Assembly: GCA_944363605.1 (NCBI GenBank)
Contig: CALVUM010000083.1
Location: forward strand, 1-50,351
Source: an uncultured Bacilli bacterium
GTDB lineage: Bacteria; Bacillota_I; Bacilli_A; RF39; UBA660
Reading direction: 5' to 3'
Length of the DNA: 50,351 nucleotides
The notes beneath the pieces were generated by a model, which had not been told where the DNA came from, did not search any database, and saw only the letters and a program-made list of their open reading frames with translations. The first letter of the stretch is position 1, and each line of letters starts with the position of its first letter. Both the position numbers and the translations under genes were made by a program. This document shows, in pieces, positions 26,067 to 35,567 of the stretch.

Positions 26067-26990
26067 ATGCGCAAAAGATTTATTGGTAAAAAGAAAACAC
26101 AATTTCGATTTAGATTTTTTCTTTTTCTTTCTTTAGGTGTTCTTTCCTTCGCAGTTTGTTTATCTTTCTTTTCTTCATTTTTTGCGAAGAGTTCTGTCGT
26201 AAATTTTTTATTGAAAAATAATTTGTTTACGGAAGAAAAAAAAGTGGAAACGGATATATTTGATTTTCTTTTAGATTATACAATAGGTCGTCAAGAATAC
26301 CAAGACGAGGAATATATAGGCAGTGAATCAAAACAAGAATATACACCAGATCCTGATCCTTTAGAAAACAAAGAAAACCCGATAATCTATTTATATAATA
26401 CACATCAAGGAGAAGAATATAATGGTGGCGTTTTATCTATGCATGATTTAGTACCTACTGTAATGCTAGCAAGTTATCGCTTAAGAGAAAAATTAAACTC
26501 TTATGGTTTAAATACGATTGTTGAGACGAATCAGATTAGCGAAATTTTAAGAACAAATAACTGGAATTATAATTCTAGTTATAAAGCTAGTAAAATTTTA
26601 ATGGAAGACGCTTATGAAAAAAATCCGACCTTAGAATATTTTATTGATTTACATCGTGATGCTATTCCTTATGAAAGTTCAATTGTAGAGTATAACGGAA
26701 AAACATTCACAAGAGTTTTATTTGTTGTGGGGAGCGATAATGAAATTTATAAAACAAATCAAGAACTAGCTACTAAAATTTCGGATACTTTAAATAATAA
26801 AGTTCCAAATATTTCAAAAGGAATTTTGAAAAGAGGAGGAGTTGGAGTTAACGGAATTTATAATCAAGATTTCTCACCAAATACACTTCTAATTGAAATT
26901 GGTGGACAATATAATTCAATAAGTGAAGTGAATAATACAATAGAAGTTTTAGCTTCTGTATTAAATGAGGTGATAAATTCTAATGGATAA
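26067..26990 (+). CDS. spoIIP: Stage II sporulation protein P
   Basis: A 307-residue membrane-anchored amidase that works with SpoIID and SpoIIM to remove septal peptidoglycan during engulfment. It has one N-terminal membrane segment (about 16-37). The amidase core is IIYLYNTHQGEEY, then EYFIDLHRDAI and LLIEIGGQYN, giving the zinc-binding His/Glu residues of the SpoIIP family. Start ATG 26067 is chosen because AGGTGAT precedes it at 26056; the GTG inside that site is not the start. Overlaps the next gene by 8 bases. A spoIIM gene is present at 46501; no spoIID is in the window. Confidence 0.93.
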   Translation: MRKRFIGKKKTQFRFRFFLFLSLGVLSFAVCLSFFSSFFAKSSVVNFLLKNNLFTEEKKVETDIFDFLLDYTIGRQEYQDEEYIGSESKQEYTPDPDPLENKENPIIYLYNTHQGEEYNGGVLSMHDLVPTVMLASYRLREKLNSYGLNTIVETNQISEILRTNNWNYNSSYKASKILMEDAYEKNPTLEYFIDLHRDAIPYESSIVEYNGKTFTRVLFVVGSDNEIYKTNQELATKISDTLNNKVPNISKGILKRGGVGVNGIYNQDFSPNTLLIEIGGQYNSISEVNNTIEVLASVLNEVINSNG

Positions 26991-27315
26991 GAAAAAAAAT
27001 AAAGGCACCTGGATACTTAAAGCGCTAGGTGTCTTATTTGTAGTTTATCTTTCTCTTACTATTGCCATTTCTACTGGGTATTATGAAGCTAAATTAAGTG
27101 AAAAAACAACAATTACTGATGAGGCCATGCAACAATTTGAACAAGACGTAAGAGACGGAAAAGATGTTGATATTAAAGATTATGTTACAGATATTCGGAA
27201 AGATTATTCGAATCAAACGACCAAAGCCGGAGTTCTGTTTTCTAAAGCAATTGAAACAGTTATGTCAAAAGGTATTGATGGCATGATTCAAATTTTCAAA
27301 TCTTTGTTTACTTAA
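26983..27315 (+). CDS. YqxA-like (DUF3679-type) membrane protein
   Basis: A 110-residue protein with one membrane segment (about 10-30), then a charged helical stretch (DEAMQQFEQDVRDGKDVDIKD) and a hydrophobic C-terminus. It lies between spoIIP and lepA, exactly where Bacillus subtilis has yqxA (112 residues, DUF3679). Size, topology and position agree; I assign it mainly by these. Translationally coupled to spoIIP. A sporulation role is likely but unproven. Confidence 0.65.
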   Translation: MDKKKNKGTWILKALGVLFVVYLSLTIAISTGYYEAKLSEKTTITDEAMQQFEQDVRDGKDVDIKDYVTDIRKDYSNQTTKAGVLFSKAIETVMSKGIDGMIQIFKSLFT

Positions 27316-27329
27316 ACAAGGATTTTTTT
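27300..27329 (+). terminator. Terminator after spoIIP/yqxA
   Basis: ATCTTTGTTT, 4-base loop, AAACAAGGAT with one G-U pair, then seven T. The stop codon lies in the loop region. Confidence 0.8.
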
Positions 27330-27331
27330 GA

Positions 27332-27360
27332 TTTACTTCATCTTTTTTCTTTTGTATAAT
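27332..27360 (+). promoter_or_regulatory. Promoter of lepA
   Basis: TTTACT, 17-base spacer, TATAAT at 27355-27360, 18 bases before the start codon. Confidence 0.65.
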
Positions 27361-27378
27361 AATAATTAGGTGAGTTTT

Positions 27379-29190
27379 ATGGCAAGACAAATTAAACAGG
27401 AAAATATTCGGAATTTTTCAATTATTGCTCATATTGATCATGGTAAAAGTACTTTAGCTGACCGAATTTTAGAACTAACAGGTGCGGTTAGTAAAAGAGA
27501 AATGGTTAATCAAGTATTAGATAGTATGGATTTGGAAAGAGAAAGAGGAATTACCATTAAATTAAATGCTGTTTCTTTAAATTATACCTATCAAAATGAG
27601 GAGTATATTTTAAATTTAATAGATACTCCTGGCCATGTGGATTTTTCTTACGAAGTAAGTCGTAGTTTGGCTGCTTGTGAAGGGGCCATTTTAGTTGTCG
27701 ATGCTTCACAAGGAATAGAAGCGCAGACACTTGCTAATTTGTATTTAGCAATGAATGCAGATTTAACGATTATTCCAGTAATTAATAAAATTGATTTGCC
27801 CAATGCTAATGTTCCTAAAGTCAAGGAAGAATTAATGAAAGTATTAGGTTTTAAAGAGGAAGAAATTCTTCTTTGTAGTGGAAAAACTGGTGAAGGGGTA
27901 AGTGAGTTACTAGAAGAAATTATTAAAAAAGTAAAACCGCCAAAGATTTTGAATGAGGCTTCTTTGAGAGCTTTAATTTTTGACTCTTATTTTGATCCTT
28001 ATAAGGGCGTGGTTGCTTTAGTTAAGGTAGAAGAAGGAACTTTAAAAAATAAAGATGAAATTCTTTTCATGGCTACGGATGCTACTTATGAAGTAACAGA
28101 AATTGGAGTTAGAACACCGAAAGAGCATCCATTAGAAGAATTGAAATGCGGAGATGTCGGATATGTGGTCGCGGCGATCAAAGATATATCTTCCGTTCAT
28201 GTTGGAGATACAATTACCTTAAAGAAAAATCCTGCTAAGGAAGCAATTCAAGGATATAAACCGATGAAACCGATGGTTTATTCAGGAATATTTCCAGTTG
28301 AACCTAATCGTTACGAAGCTTTAAAAGAAGCTTTTGAAAAATTAAAGTTAAATGATGCAGCTTTAACAATTGAACCAGAGACGAGTGATGCTTTGGGGTT
28401 TGGGTTTCGAGTAGGTTTTTTAGGCTTGCTTCATATGGATATTATCACTACAAGAATCGATCGAGAGTTTGCTATTCCTGTCATTGCGACAAGCCCTAGC
28501 GTTGTCTATCAAGTAACTTTGACGAATGGAGAAATGATTTTGGTAGATAGTCCAAATAAATTACCTGAAGCTGTTAAAATTAAACAGATAGAAGAACCTT
28601 TTATCTATACAAATATCATTGTTCCTAGTGAATATATTGGGCCAATTATGGAATTATGTCAAAATAAACGAGGAATTTATAAGTCTTTGGAATATATCGA
28701 TGAGACAAGAGTAAATATTCATTATGAAATTCCTTTATCAGAAGTTGTTTATGATTTTTTCGATAAACTTAAAAGTTATTCGAAAGGATACGCTTCTTTT
28801 GATTATGAGATTTGTGGATACCGAGTGAGTGATTTAGTTAAAATGAATATTTTATTAAATGGTGAAATTGTTGATGCTTTATCCATAATTGTTCATAAAG
28901 ATTTTGCTTATCAAAGAGGAAGAGCGATTGTTACTAAATTAAAGGAAGTTATTCCAAGACAATTATTTCAAATACCTGTTCAAGCAAGCATTGGCTCTAA
29001 AGTTATTGCAAGAGAGAATATTTCAGCAATGAAAAAAAATGTATTGGCCAAGTGTTATGGTGGAGATATTACTCGAAAAAGAAAATTATTAGAAAAACAA
29101 AAAGAGGGAAAGAAAAGAATGAAAATGGTAGGAAATGTTGAGGTTCCAAGTGAAGCATTTCTATCTATATTGAGTGGAGATGAAAAATAA
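27379..29190 (+). CDS. lepA: Elongation factor 4 (LepA)
   Basis: A 603-residue translational GTPase that back-translocates or rescues stalled ribosomes. G1 is AHIDHGKST at 17-25, followed by [16 protein letters not shown] and NKIDLP. The LepA-specific C-terminal domain includes [19 protein letters not shown]. Start ATG 27379 with AGGTGAG upstream; the GTG at 27370 is part of that site. The stop overlaps the next ATG (TAATG). Confidence 0.98.
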   Translation: MARQIKQENIRNFSIIAHIDHGKSTLADRILELTGAVSKREMVNQVLDSMDLERERGITIKLNAVSLNYTYQNEEYILNLIDTPGHVDFSYEVSRSLAACEGAILVVDASQGIEAQTLANLYLAMNADLTIIPVINKIDLPNANVPKVKEELMKVLGFKEEEILLCSGKTGEGVSELLEEIIKKVKPPKILNEASLRALIFDSYFDPYKGVVALVKVEEGTLKNKDEILFMATDATYEVTEIGVRTPKEHPLEELKCGDVGYVVAAIKDISSVHVGDTITLKKNPAKEAIQGYKPMKPMVYSGIFPVEPNRYEALKEAFEKLKLNDAALTIEPETSDALGFGFRVGFLGLLHMDIITTRIDREFAIPVIATSPSVVYQVTLTNGEMILVDSPNKLPEAVKIKQIEEPFIYTNIIVPSEYIGPIMELCQNKRGIYKSLEYIDETRVNIHYEIPLSEVVYDFFDKLKSYSKGYASFDYEICGYRVSDLVKMNILLNGEIVDALSIIVHKDFAYQRGRAIVTKLKEVIPRQLFQIPVQASIGSKVIARENISAMKKNVLAKCYGGDITRKRKLLEKQKEGKKRMKMVGNVEVPSEAFLSILSGDEK

Positions 29191-30854
29191 TGAATATCGT
29201 AAAAGATTTGATTTTACTCGCTTTAGGAAATCGTGTTACGGAAAATGATTTACAAAAATATTTAAAAGAAGAATTTGCTTTAGAGATTTCTCAAGAAGAA
29301 ATTCTTAAAATTGTTGAAGAAATTAAAAAGGATCCAGATTTATCGCGTAAATTAACAAGCTTAAAAATTGATTCTAATATAGATATCAAAAAATTTGCTT
29401 TCGAGACTTTTTTAGAAGGGAAAAATGTTCAAGAGAAAAAAGACTTTACTTTAGAAAAAGAAAAATTGAGCAGTTTCTATTCAAAATTATATGAACAAGA
29501 TAATTCTTCTTTTGCTGATTTCATAAATCATGAGATAAATAATAGTGGCAAAAAAGAACTTTCTATAGCAAACGAGTTGATATTCTTAGCTTTAACTGAC
29601 GCGATCGCAATTGATCGAATACATATATATTTATTAGGGAGATACGGATTAGATATAAAAAAAATTCTTGTTACAAATATTGTTTCTAAACTTAAGGAAG
29701 ACCCTAGAATCGTTAATCTTATTGAATTGATTAAATTAGATGAAAAGATAAATTTATATAATTTACTATCTGTATTATATTTATTAGGAACAGGAAAATC
29801 TTTTATAGAAGTTGCAATTTATTTAAAAATAAAAGAAAGTGAAGTAAAGCGAATTGTCGAAGAATTCGGGTTAATTCGTTCCCTTGTTTCTAATCAGGAT
29901 TTGTATAGAATAATTTGGGAACAAGAGAAATCTTTTGAAAATCAACCTATAGAAGTTTTGTATAAAAAATATGCAGAGTTAGAAGAACAATATCATTGTA
30001 ATTTAAAAGACTATTCCAGTGAAATTAGAATTAATCAATATACTTCTTATAAAAGAAAATTTCAGTTGGTTGAAGAATATTTACGTTCAGATTTTCAACT
30101 TACGGATAATTATTTAGCAACGAAGTATAATCTTGAGGTAGCTACATTAAAATCGATAATTACTTCTAAAGAAGAATTAATGAAAGTTACTTCTTTAGAA
30201 AATGCTGAAAAAATTCTTGCTTATAGATATCAAAATGCTAAAGAACAAAGAAGTTGCATTGCTGAGGAGTATGGACCACTTAAAAATAAACCATATGTAA
30301 CCGATGAGAAAATATTTAAAATTATTAATAATCTTGGTTTTTATTTTCAAATTATTGTAACTTTTCGTTTGAGTTTAGAAGACTTTGCTTTAATAATGAA
30401 ATATCCCAATCTAGATAATCTTAAAAGTGCTTTGATTTTTGAGTTAGGTAATAAATCTACTACTCAACAGAATGCTTTAAAATATATTCTTGCTACTTAT
30501 CAAGGTAAAAATATTCTAAAATGTCAAGAAGCTGTTCGTTTTGTTAATACTTATGTTTCTTTGAAACGTGAAGGAAAAAAGGAAGAGGCTTTAAAAATGT
30601 ATAAAGATTTGTATCAAGTTGATCAAGATTTCGATATTCTGTTTAAAGAAAAGGCAAATAAAACATTGACTCGTGACGAAGAAAAATTAATCGCTTTAAA
30701 GTACAAAGTAAAATATGCTGTTCCTTGGAGTCTTTTTCCTTTTTTAAAAGCCAATGTTATGGATATGGAAACTCCTTTACCTAAGGAATTACGTGATGAA
30801 TATGAATTAAATGAAAAATATGCCAATACTAAACCAACTTTTGGAAAGAAGTAA
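29190..30854 (+). CDS. Unknown all-helical protein between lepA and hemW
   Basis: A 554-residue, apparently soluble, all-alpha protein I do not recognise. The N-terminus (about 4-80) and residues 128-200 look like diverged copies of one unit: IVKDLILLALGNRV.. and IANELIFLALTDAI.., each followed by a YGLDI/FALEI-like turn and a KIVEEIKKDPD/NIVSKLKEDPR helix. Later parts contain HTH-like steps (AIYLKIKESEVKRIVEEFG, LATKYNLEVATLKSII). One-base overlap with lepA and 2-base gap to hemW place it in that operon, where Bacillus has no gene. DNA or RNA binding is possible; this is inference. Confidence 0.65.
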   Translation: MNIVKDLILLALGNRVTENDLQKYLKEEFALEISQEEILKIVEEIKKDPDLSRKLTSLKIDSNIDIKKFAFETFLEGKNVQEKKDFTLEKEKLSSFYSKLYEQDNSSFADFINHEINNSGKKELSIANELIFLALTDAIAIDRIHIYLLGRYGLDIKKILVTNIVSKLKEDPRIVNLIELIKLDEKINLYNLLSVLYLLGTGKSFIEVAIYLKIKESEVKRIVEEFGLIRSLVSNQDLYRIIWEQEKSFENQPIEVLYKKYAELEEQYHCNLKDYSSEIRINQYTSYKRKFQLVEEYLRSDFQLTDNYLATKYNLEVATLKSIITSKEELMKVTSLENAEKILAYRYQNAKEQRSCIAEEYGPLKNKPYVTDEKIFKIINNLGFYFQIIVTFRLSLEDFALIMKYPNLDNLKSALIFELGNKSTTQQNALKYILATYQGKNILKCQEAVRFVNTYVSLKREGKKEEALKMYKDLYQVDQDFDILFKEKANKTLTRDEEKLIALKYKVKYAVPWSLFPFLKANVMDMETPLPKELRDEYELNEKYANTKPTFGKK

Positions 30855-30856
30855 AA

Positions 30857-31939
30857 ATGAAAGCAGTTTATATTCATATTCCTTTTTGCAAATCTATTTG
30901 TTCCTATTGTGACTTTTGTAAGGTTTTTTACTATTCAAAATGGGCACATCAATATTTAGTAAAATTAAAAGAAGAAATTTTAGATCTCTATGATGGAGAA
31001 GAGGTAAAAAGTATTTATATTGGTGGTGGGACACCTTCTGTCATTACGGTAAGTGAGCTTAAATTTCTAATGGAGCTTTTAAAGATTTTTAAACGTTCAA
31101 TATCTTGTGAAATTACTTTTGAGTGTAATTTAGAAGATATTTCTAAAGAATTGCTAACTATTTTAAAGCAAAATCAAGTTACACGTTTAAGTATTGGAGT
31201 TCAAAGCTTTCAAGTAGAGAATTTAAAAAAATTAGGTAGAAATCATACTTTTAAAGATGCTTTTTCTAGAATTGCTTTAATTCGAGAGTTGGGTTTTAAA
31301 AATATTAATTTGGATCTTATCTACGCAATTCCTGGTGAAACTATGAAAATGTTGAAAGAAGATATTAAATGTTTTTTAGCTTTAAAACCTGATCATATTA
31401 GTACATATAGTTTAATGATTGAGCCGAATACACTTTTATGGATTAATGGCACTAGGCCAATTAAAGAAGAATTAGATGAAGAGATGTATCGTTATATTTG
31501 TAAAAGTTTTGGAAAAAAGGGATATTCGCATTATGAAATTAGTAATTTTGCTAAACCAGGGTATGAGTCAATTCATAATTTGACTTATTGGAATAATGAA
31601 GAGTATTATGGGTTTGGTTTATCCGCATCAGGTTATATCGAACAAATTCGTTATACAAATACAAAAAATTTATCTAAATATTTACAAGGTAAATACAAAG
31701 GAACTGAAGAAATATTATCTAAAAAAGATATTATGGATAATGAAATGATGTTAGGTTTAAGAAAGGTTAAAGGAATTGATAAAGAAAAATTCGAAAAAAA
31801 ATATCAAGTAAAAATGGAAGATGTTTATCCAATTAAACCTTTGTTAAAAAATGGAAATTTAGAAGAAAAAAAAGGATATATATTTATTCCTTACGAAAAA
31901 CTTTACGTTATGAATGAAATTCTTTTAAAAATGATTTAA
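30857..31939 (+). CDS. hemW: Radical SAM heme chaperone HemW
   Basis: A 360-residue HemW-type radical-SAM protein. The motif is Cys11-x3-Cys15-x2-Cys18 with the extra Cys21 (CKSICSYCDFC), and the SAM site IYIGGGTPS follows. RLSIGVQSF and GLSASGYI match the family. HemW binds heme rather than oxidising coproporphyrinogen. No other heme gene is in the window, so its partner is unknown. Follows lepA as in Bacillus, with one extra gene between. Confidence 0.93.
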   Translation: MKAVYIHIPFCKSICSYCDFCKVFYYSKWAHQYLVKLKEEILDLYDGEEVKSIYIGGGTPSVITVSELKFLMELLKIFKRSISCEITFECNLEDISKELLTILKQNQVTRLSIGVQSFQVENLKKLGRNHTFKDAFSRIALIRELGFKNINLDLIYAIPGETMKMLKEDIKCFLALKPDHISTYSLMIEPNTLLWINGTRPIKEELDEEMYRYICKSFGKKGYSHYEISNFAKPGYESIHNLTYWNNEEYYGFGLSASGYIEQIRYTNTKNLSKYLQGKYKGTEEILSKKDIMDNEMMLGLRKVKGIDKEKFEKKYQVKMEDVYPIKPLLKNGNLEEKKGYIFIPYEKLYVMNEILLKMI

Positions 31940-31990
31940 ATAAAGAATATTTTTTCTCACTTTTGGCAAACTATTTATAAGGTGATTCTC

Positions 31991-32479
31991 GTGAAAAAAA
32001 TATTCTTTTTTCTTTTCCTTTTTTTTAGTTTTGTTCCTTTAGTTTTTGCGGATTCGATAAAAAATTTAGAGGTGATAAATGGAACTTTGTCTAGAAAATT
32101 TGAATCGACAAATAATGTTTATTCTGTTATTTTAGATGAATCCGAGGATTCTCTTAAAATTACTTATGAGCTTAATGATCCAGAGGCTAAAGTTGTTTTT
32201 CATGATAATGAATACATAGAAAATGGAAAAAACAAAATGAGTCTTGAAGTAGAGAATACAGATGGCACGAAAGAGATCTATACATTTTATTTAGAAAAGG
32301 AAGAAACAACACCGGTTTTTAATGAAACGATTTTGTCTAATAATGTTTATGAGCAAAAGGAAATTCCTTTTTTATCTTGGTATGTAGGAGCTGTTTGTTT
32401 TATTCTTATCGCTTTATCTTTTAAAGTTGTAGTGTTAGGATTTAAAAAAAATAAGAAATGTCTAAAAAAGAAATTTTAA
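31991..32479 (+). CDS. Secreted cadherin-like beta-sandwich protein with C-terminal anchor
   Basis: A 162-residue protein with a signal peptide (about 1-20, ending VFA), then about 80 residues resembling a cadherin-like domain (PF12733): IKNLEVINGTLSRKF, YSVILDES, EVENTDGTKEIYTFYLEK. A C-terminal membrane segment (about 130-150) is followed by a basic tail. It is likely exposed at the cell surface. Start is the GTG at 31991 with GGTGAT upstream; the GTG at 31982 lies within that site. Function unknown. Confidence 0.7.
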   Translation: MKKIFFFLFLFFSFVPLVFADSIKNLEVINGTLSRKFESTNNVYSVILDESEDSLKITYELNDPEAKVVFHDNEYIENGKNKMSLEVENTDGTKEIYTFYLEKEETTPVFNETILSNNVYEQKEIPFLSWYVGAVCFILIALSFKVVVLGFKKNKKCLKKKF

Positions 32480-32554
32480 TGCTTTTTCTTTGAGTTTTAT
32501 TTTGTCTATTTAAAAAGAGTGCATTAAAAAAAATCTTTTTCATATTATTTTATT

Positions 32555-33166
32555 ATGGAAAAGTTGATTGCGCACAGAGGTTTAAAAAAGGCGGTTAAAG
32601 AAAATACAATAGATGCTTTTACTTTAGCTTTAAATAACGAGCATTATGTTGGTTTTGAGTGTGACATAAGAACAACTAAAGACGGTGTTTTTGTCATCGC
32701 TCATAATCCGATGATAGGTTTAGATATTATATCTAACACGCCTTATAGGGAATTAGCTAGAAAGTATACTCTTCCTACTTTAGAGCAAGTATTAAAATTA
32801 GATTCTGATAAAATTTTTCTTTTAGAAATTAAAGAAAGTAATATTCATCAAAAAAAATTTCAAACGTTGATTCAAAAATATCCTACAAAAAAAATTTATG
32901 TAATGAGTTTTTTTAATAAAGTCATTCAAGAATTAAGTAAAACGAAAAAACAAGAGAAGTATGGTGTTCTAAATTATGTTTTTAATAGCGAAGAATCTTA
33001 TCAAGAATATGATTTTATTTGTTTGTTAGAGAATATTATAAGTAAAAAAATGGAACTTTTTTTTCATGAAAAAAAGATTGAAACGTTTATTTATGGTATA
33101 CATAACTTTCAAAAAACAAAAAAAGAATATCCCAATTCTTATTTAATTACAGATGAAATTCTTTGA
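32555..33166 (+). CDS. Glycerophosphodiester phosphodiesterase
   Basis: A 203-residue GDPD-family enzyme that releases glycerol 3-phosphate from glycerophosphodiesters. N-terminal His7-Arg8 in IAHRGLK, then ENTIDAF, metal-binding Glu/Asp in FECDIRTTKDG and His in FVIAHNP. The C-terminus is short (family about 240) but includes FIYGIHNF and YLITDE. There is no ribosome-binding site: TATTAT at 32543-32548 lies 6 bases before the ATG, so the mRNA may be leaderless. Confidence 0.85.
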   Translation: MEKLIAHRGLKKAVKENTIDAFTLALNNEHYVGFECDIRTTKDGVFVIAHNPMIGLDIISNTPYRELARKYTLPTLEQVLKLDSDKIFLLEIKESNIHQKKFQTLIQKYPTKKIYVMSFFNKVIQELSKTKKQEKYGVLNYVFNSEESYQEYDFICLLENIISKKMELFFHEKKIETFIYGIHNFQKTKKEYPNSYLITDEIL

Positions 33167-33174
33167 TAAAAAAA

Positions 33175-33197
33175 GAGAAAAATTTTTCTCGGTTTTT
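33175..33197 (+). terminator. Terminator of GDPD gene
   Basis: GAGAAA, 4-base loop, TTTCTC, then GG and TTTTT. Confidence 0.6.
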
Positions 33198-33354
33198 ATA
33201 GATGAATTTTAGGATATGGTTTTCTTTCATTTGTAAGTCCAATTAAATAATCAACACTTACATTATAATATTTAGCTAGAACAGATAATTTATCGATAGG
33301 GATTGTTCTTATGCCACGTTCATATCTAGAATATTGAACCTGACTGATCTTTAC
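33196..33354 (-). pseudogene. C-terminal half of a split XRE regulator (minus strand)
   Basis: The minus strand reads VKISQVQYSRYERGIRTIP, then KLSVLAKYYNVSVDYLIGLTNE and ends at TAA 33196. This is helix 3 onward of an XRE/Cro-type HTH. It has no start; an in-frame TAA lies just upstream (33355-33357). The missing first half is at 33513 on the opposite strand. Confidence 0.8.
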
Positions 33355-33512
33355 TTAACCAAATGAATGAAAAAAAATATATAACAGCTAAAAAAGACAA
33401 TTTTACCCCAAAAAAACTACATAAAAACTTTTTTCGCATAAAATATAACTAACTGGTATTAAAATCAAGTTCTCCTTTGGGTTATATGAAAAAATAGGAA
33501 TGCGGTGGTGTT

Positions 33513-33644
33513 ATGAATATTGATAGGTTAAAAGAAATTAGAAAAGATAGAGATTTGCAACAAAAAGATGTTGCGAAAATATTAAAATGTAATCATACTG
33601 CATTTTTTGAAGCTATACGAATTTTGAAAACAAAAGTAAAATAA
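33513..33644 (+). pseudogene. N-terminal half of a split XRE regulator (plus strand)
   Basis: ATG 33513 with GGTGGTG upstream. It encodes MNIDRLKEIRKDRDLQQKDV and AKILK, helices 1-2 of an XRE HTH, then unrelated residues to a stop at 33644. Joined at codon 25 to the minus-strand half (33354-33196) it would give one normal HTH protein of about 75 residues. The 33355-33512 stretch holds only AT-rich DNA and this gene's leader. Inversion of about 33355-33587 would rebuild the gene. Confidence 0.75.
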
Positions 33645-33668
33645 TAATAATTTTATTTTTGGGGAATA

Positions 33669-33697
33669 TTGTATTTTTCTGAAATTGTTGGTATAAT
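33669..33697 (+). promoter_or_regulatory. Promoter of HerA-like gene
   Basis: TTGTAT, 17-base spacer, TATAAT at 33692-33697; the ATG is 26 bases on. Confidence 0.65.
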
Positions 33698-33722
33698 CAA
33701 AACAGAATAGAGGGTATTAGTT

Positions 33723-35534
33723 ATGTTTGGAAGAATTATTTTTATCAGTGAAAGCGTTGCTCATTTAGAAAATACTTTGAAAAATAATGAGACTATGGAT
33801 TTAATGAATATTCATGTGATTTTTGAAGCTCCAAATCAACGAATTTTAGGAGAAATATCTGAAATTAATCCAGATATTATTAAAATTCGTTTTTTAGGTG
33901 AATATATAGATGGAAGATATGTTAATGGTGTAATAAGAAAGCCTCTTTTATCTAGCAAAATTCGAGTTATTAATGAAAGTGAACTTCGAGAACTTATTGG
34001 TTCTAAGACTACAAAATCTTTTGAACTTGGGCATAGCGCTATTTATAAAAATTATATTGTGTATCCTCAGATAAATGCTTTTTTTTCCAATCATTTCTTT
34101 ATTTGCGGTAATTCTGGAGCTGGTAAAACTCATGGAATCTCTAGAATTATTCAAAATGTTTTTGCGGATAAATCTGTAGTAAATGAAAATGCAAATATTT
34201 TTCTTTTTGATGCATATGGTGAATATAAAAATGCTTTACGAGGAATTTCTAAATATAATCCGAATTATCAGTATAAATTTATTACTTCTAATGTCCATGA
34301 GGAAGATGATGTGGGGTTAGAAATTCCAGTTAGTCTTTTAAAACTTGATGATATGGCCTTGCTTTTACAGGCCAGTAGTCATAGTCAATTACCGATTATT
34401 GAAAGAACTATTCGTTTAGCGAAAATTTTTAGTCAAAACAATGAAGAAAGCACAAGATATAAGAATCATTTGATTGCTAAAGCTCTCTTAGCTATTTTGT
34501 TTAGTAATCAAACTACAGCTCATAAAAAGAATGAGATTTTTACCATTATTGAAGTTTGTCATACAGAAGATTTCAATTTTGATTCTAGAATAGCAGGACT
34601 TGGGTATTCTAGAAGTTTTTCTGAATGTTTTGAAATTGATTCGAATGGGAATTTTGGAGAATCTGTTTTAATTACTGATTATATTTTAAAACATGTTGAC
34701 GATACTTTAGAAGAAACAAAAGAACCAGAAGTTTATTCTTATTCGATGCTAGATTTTGCAAAAGCTTTGGAATTTACTTTAATTAGTGAAGGTTTTCAGA
34801 ATAATAGTAAAGTATATGATGATGCCATTATGATAAAGGTTCGTTTATCTAGTATTTTAAATACTAAAGTAGGAACGTATTTTGTAAATAAAGGATATGT
34901 TACATCGGAAGATTTTGTGAAAAGTTTAGTTGTTAAAAATGGCAAAAAAGCCCAGATTATTAATATCAATCTTGAAGATGTCGATGATGTTTATGCGAAA
35001 GTTATTGTGAAAATTATTTGCCGATTATTATTTGAATATACTAAAAGTTTAAAAAATCGAGCTTCTATGCCGATTCATATGATTTTAGAAGAAGCACATC
35101 GTTATATTCAAAAGGATAATGATACGTTTTTAATTGGATATAATATTTTTGATCGTATTGCTAAAGAGGGACGAAAATATGGAGCTATTTTAGGAATTAT
35201 TTCGCAACGACCTGTCGAGATTAGCGATACAGTAATTGCTCAAGTGTCAAATTTTTTGATTTTTAAAATGACTCATCCAAAAGATTTAAAATATATTGAA
35301 GAGATGCTTCCAAATATTTCAAGCGATGTTATTGAAAAACAAAAAACTTTGCAACCTGGTAATTGTGTAGCCTTTGGTGGGGCTTTTAAAATTCCTATGA
35401 TTGTCAAAATGGATATGCCAGATCCACCACCATATAGTTCAAACTGTGATGTAAGTGGTTGCTGGATAATTCATAAAGAAAATGCTCCTTCGAATAATAC
35501 ACCAAATGTACAAACTTCAGAAACACCTTTATAA
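33723..35534 (+). CDS. HerA/DUF87-type ATPase
   Basis: A 603-residue P-loop ATPase. An N-terminal beta-barrel (about 1-100, HAS-barrel-like) is followed by Walker A GNSGAGKT at 129-136, Walker B in IHMILEEAHRYI, and a conserved GIISQRPVEIS arginine-finger/sensor segment. HerA-family proteins are hexameric DNA translocases; in archaea they work with NurA nuclease, and some bacterial ones work with SIR2-type effectors in phage defence. No nuclease or SIR2 partner is next to it here; neighbours are a broken XRE regulator and a lipoprotein. C-terminal 30 residues are Asn/Pro/Thr rich and disordered. Confidence 0.85.
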   Translation: MFGRIIFISESVAHLENTLKNNETMDLMNIHVIFEAPNQRILGEISEINPDIIKIRFLGEYIDGRYVNGVIRKPLLSSKIRVINESELRELIGSKTTKSFELGHSAIYKNYIVYPQINAFFSNHFFICGNSGAGKTHGISRIIQNVFADKSVVNENANIFLFDAYGEYKNALRGISKYNPNYQYKFITSNVHEEDDVGLEIPVSLLKLDDMALLLQASSHSQLPIIERTIRLAKIFSQNNEESTRYKNHLIAKALLAILFSNQTTAHKKNEIFTIIEVCHTEDFNFDSRIAGLGYSRSFSECFEIDSNGNFGESVLITDYILKHVDDTLEETKEPEVYSYSMLDFAKALEFTLISEGFQNNSKVYDDAIMIKVRLSSILNTKVGTYFVNKGYVTSEDFVKSLVVKNGKKAQIININLEDVDDVYAKVIVKIICRLLFEYTKSLKNRASMPIHMILEEAHRYIQKDNDTFLIGYNIFDRIAKEGRKYGAILGIISQRPVEISDTVIAQVSNFLIFKMTHPKDLKYIEEMLPNISSDVIEKQKTLQPGNCVAFGGAFKIPMIVKMDMPDPPPYSSNCDVSGCWIIHKENAPSNNTPNVQTSETPL

Positions 35535-35567
35535 AAAATTCAAATCGTTTAAAGGAAAAGAGATAAT

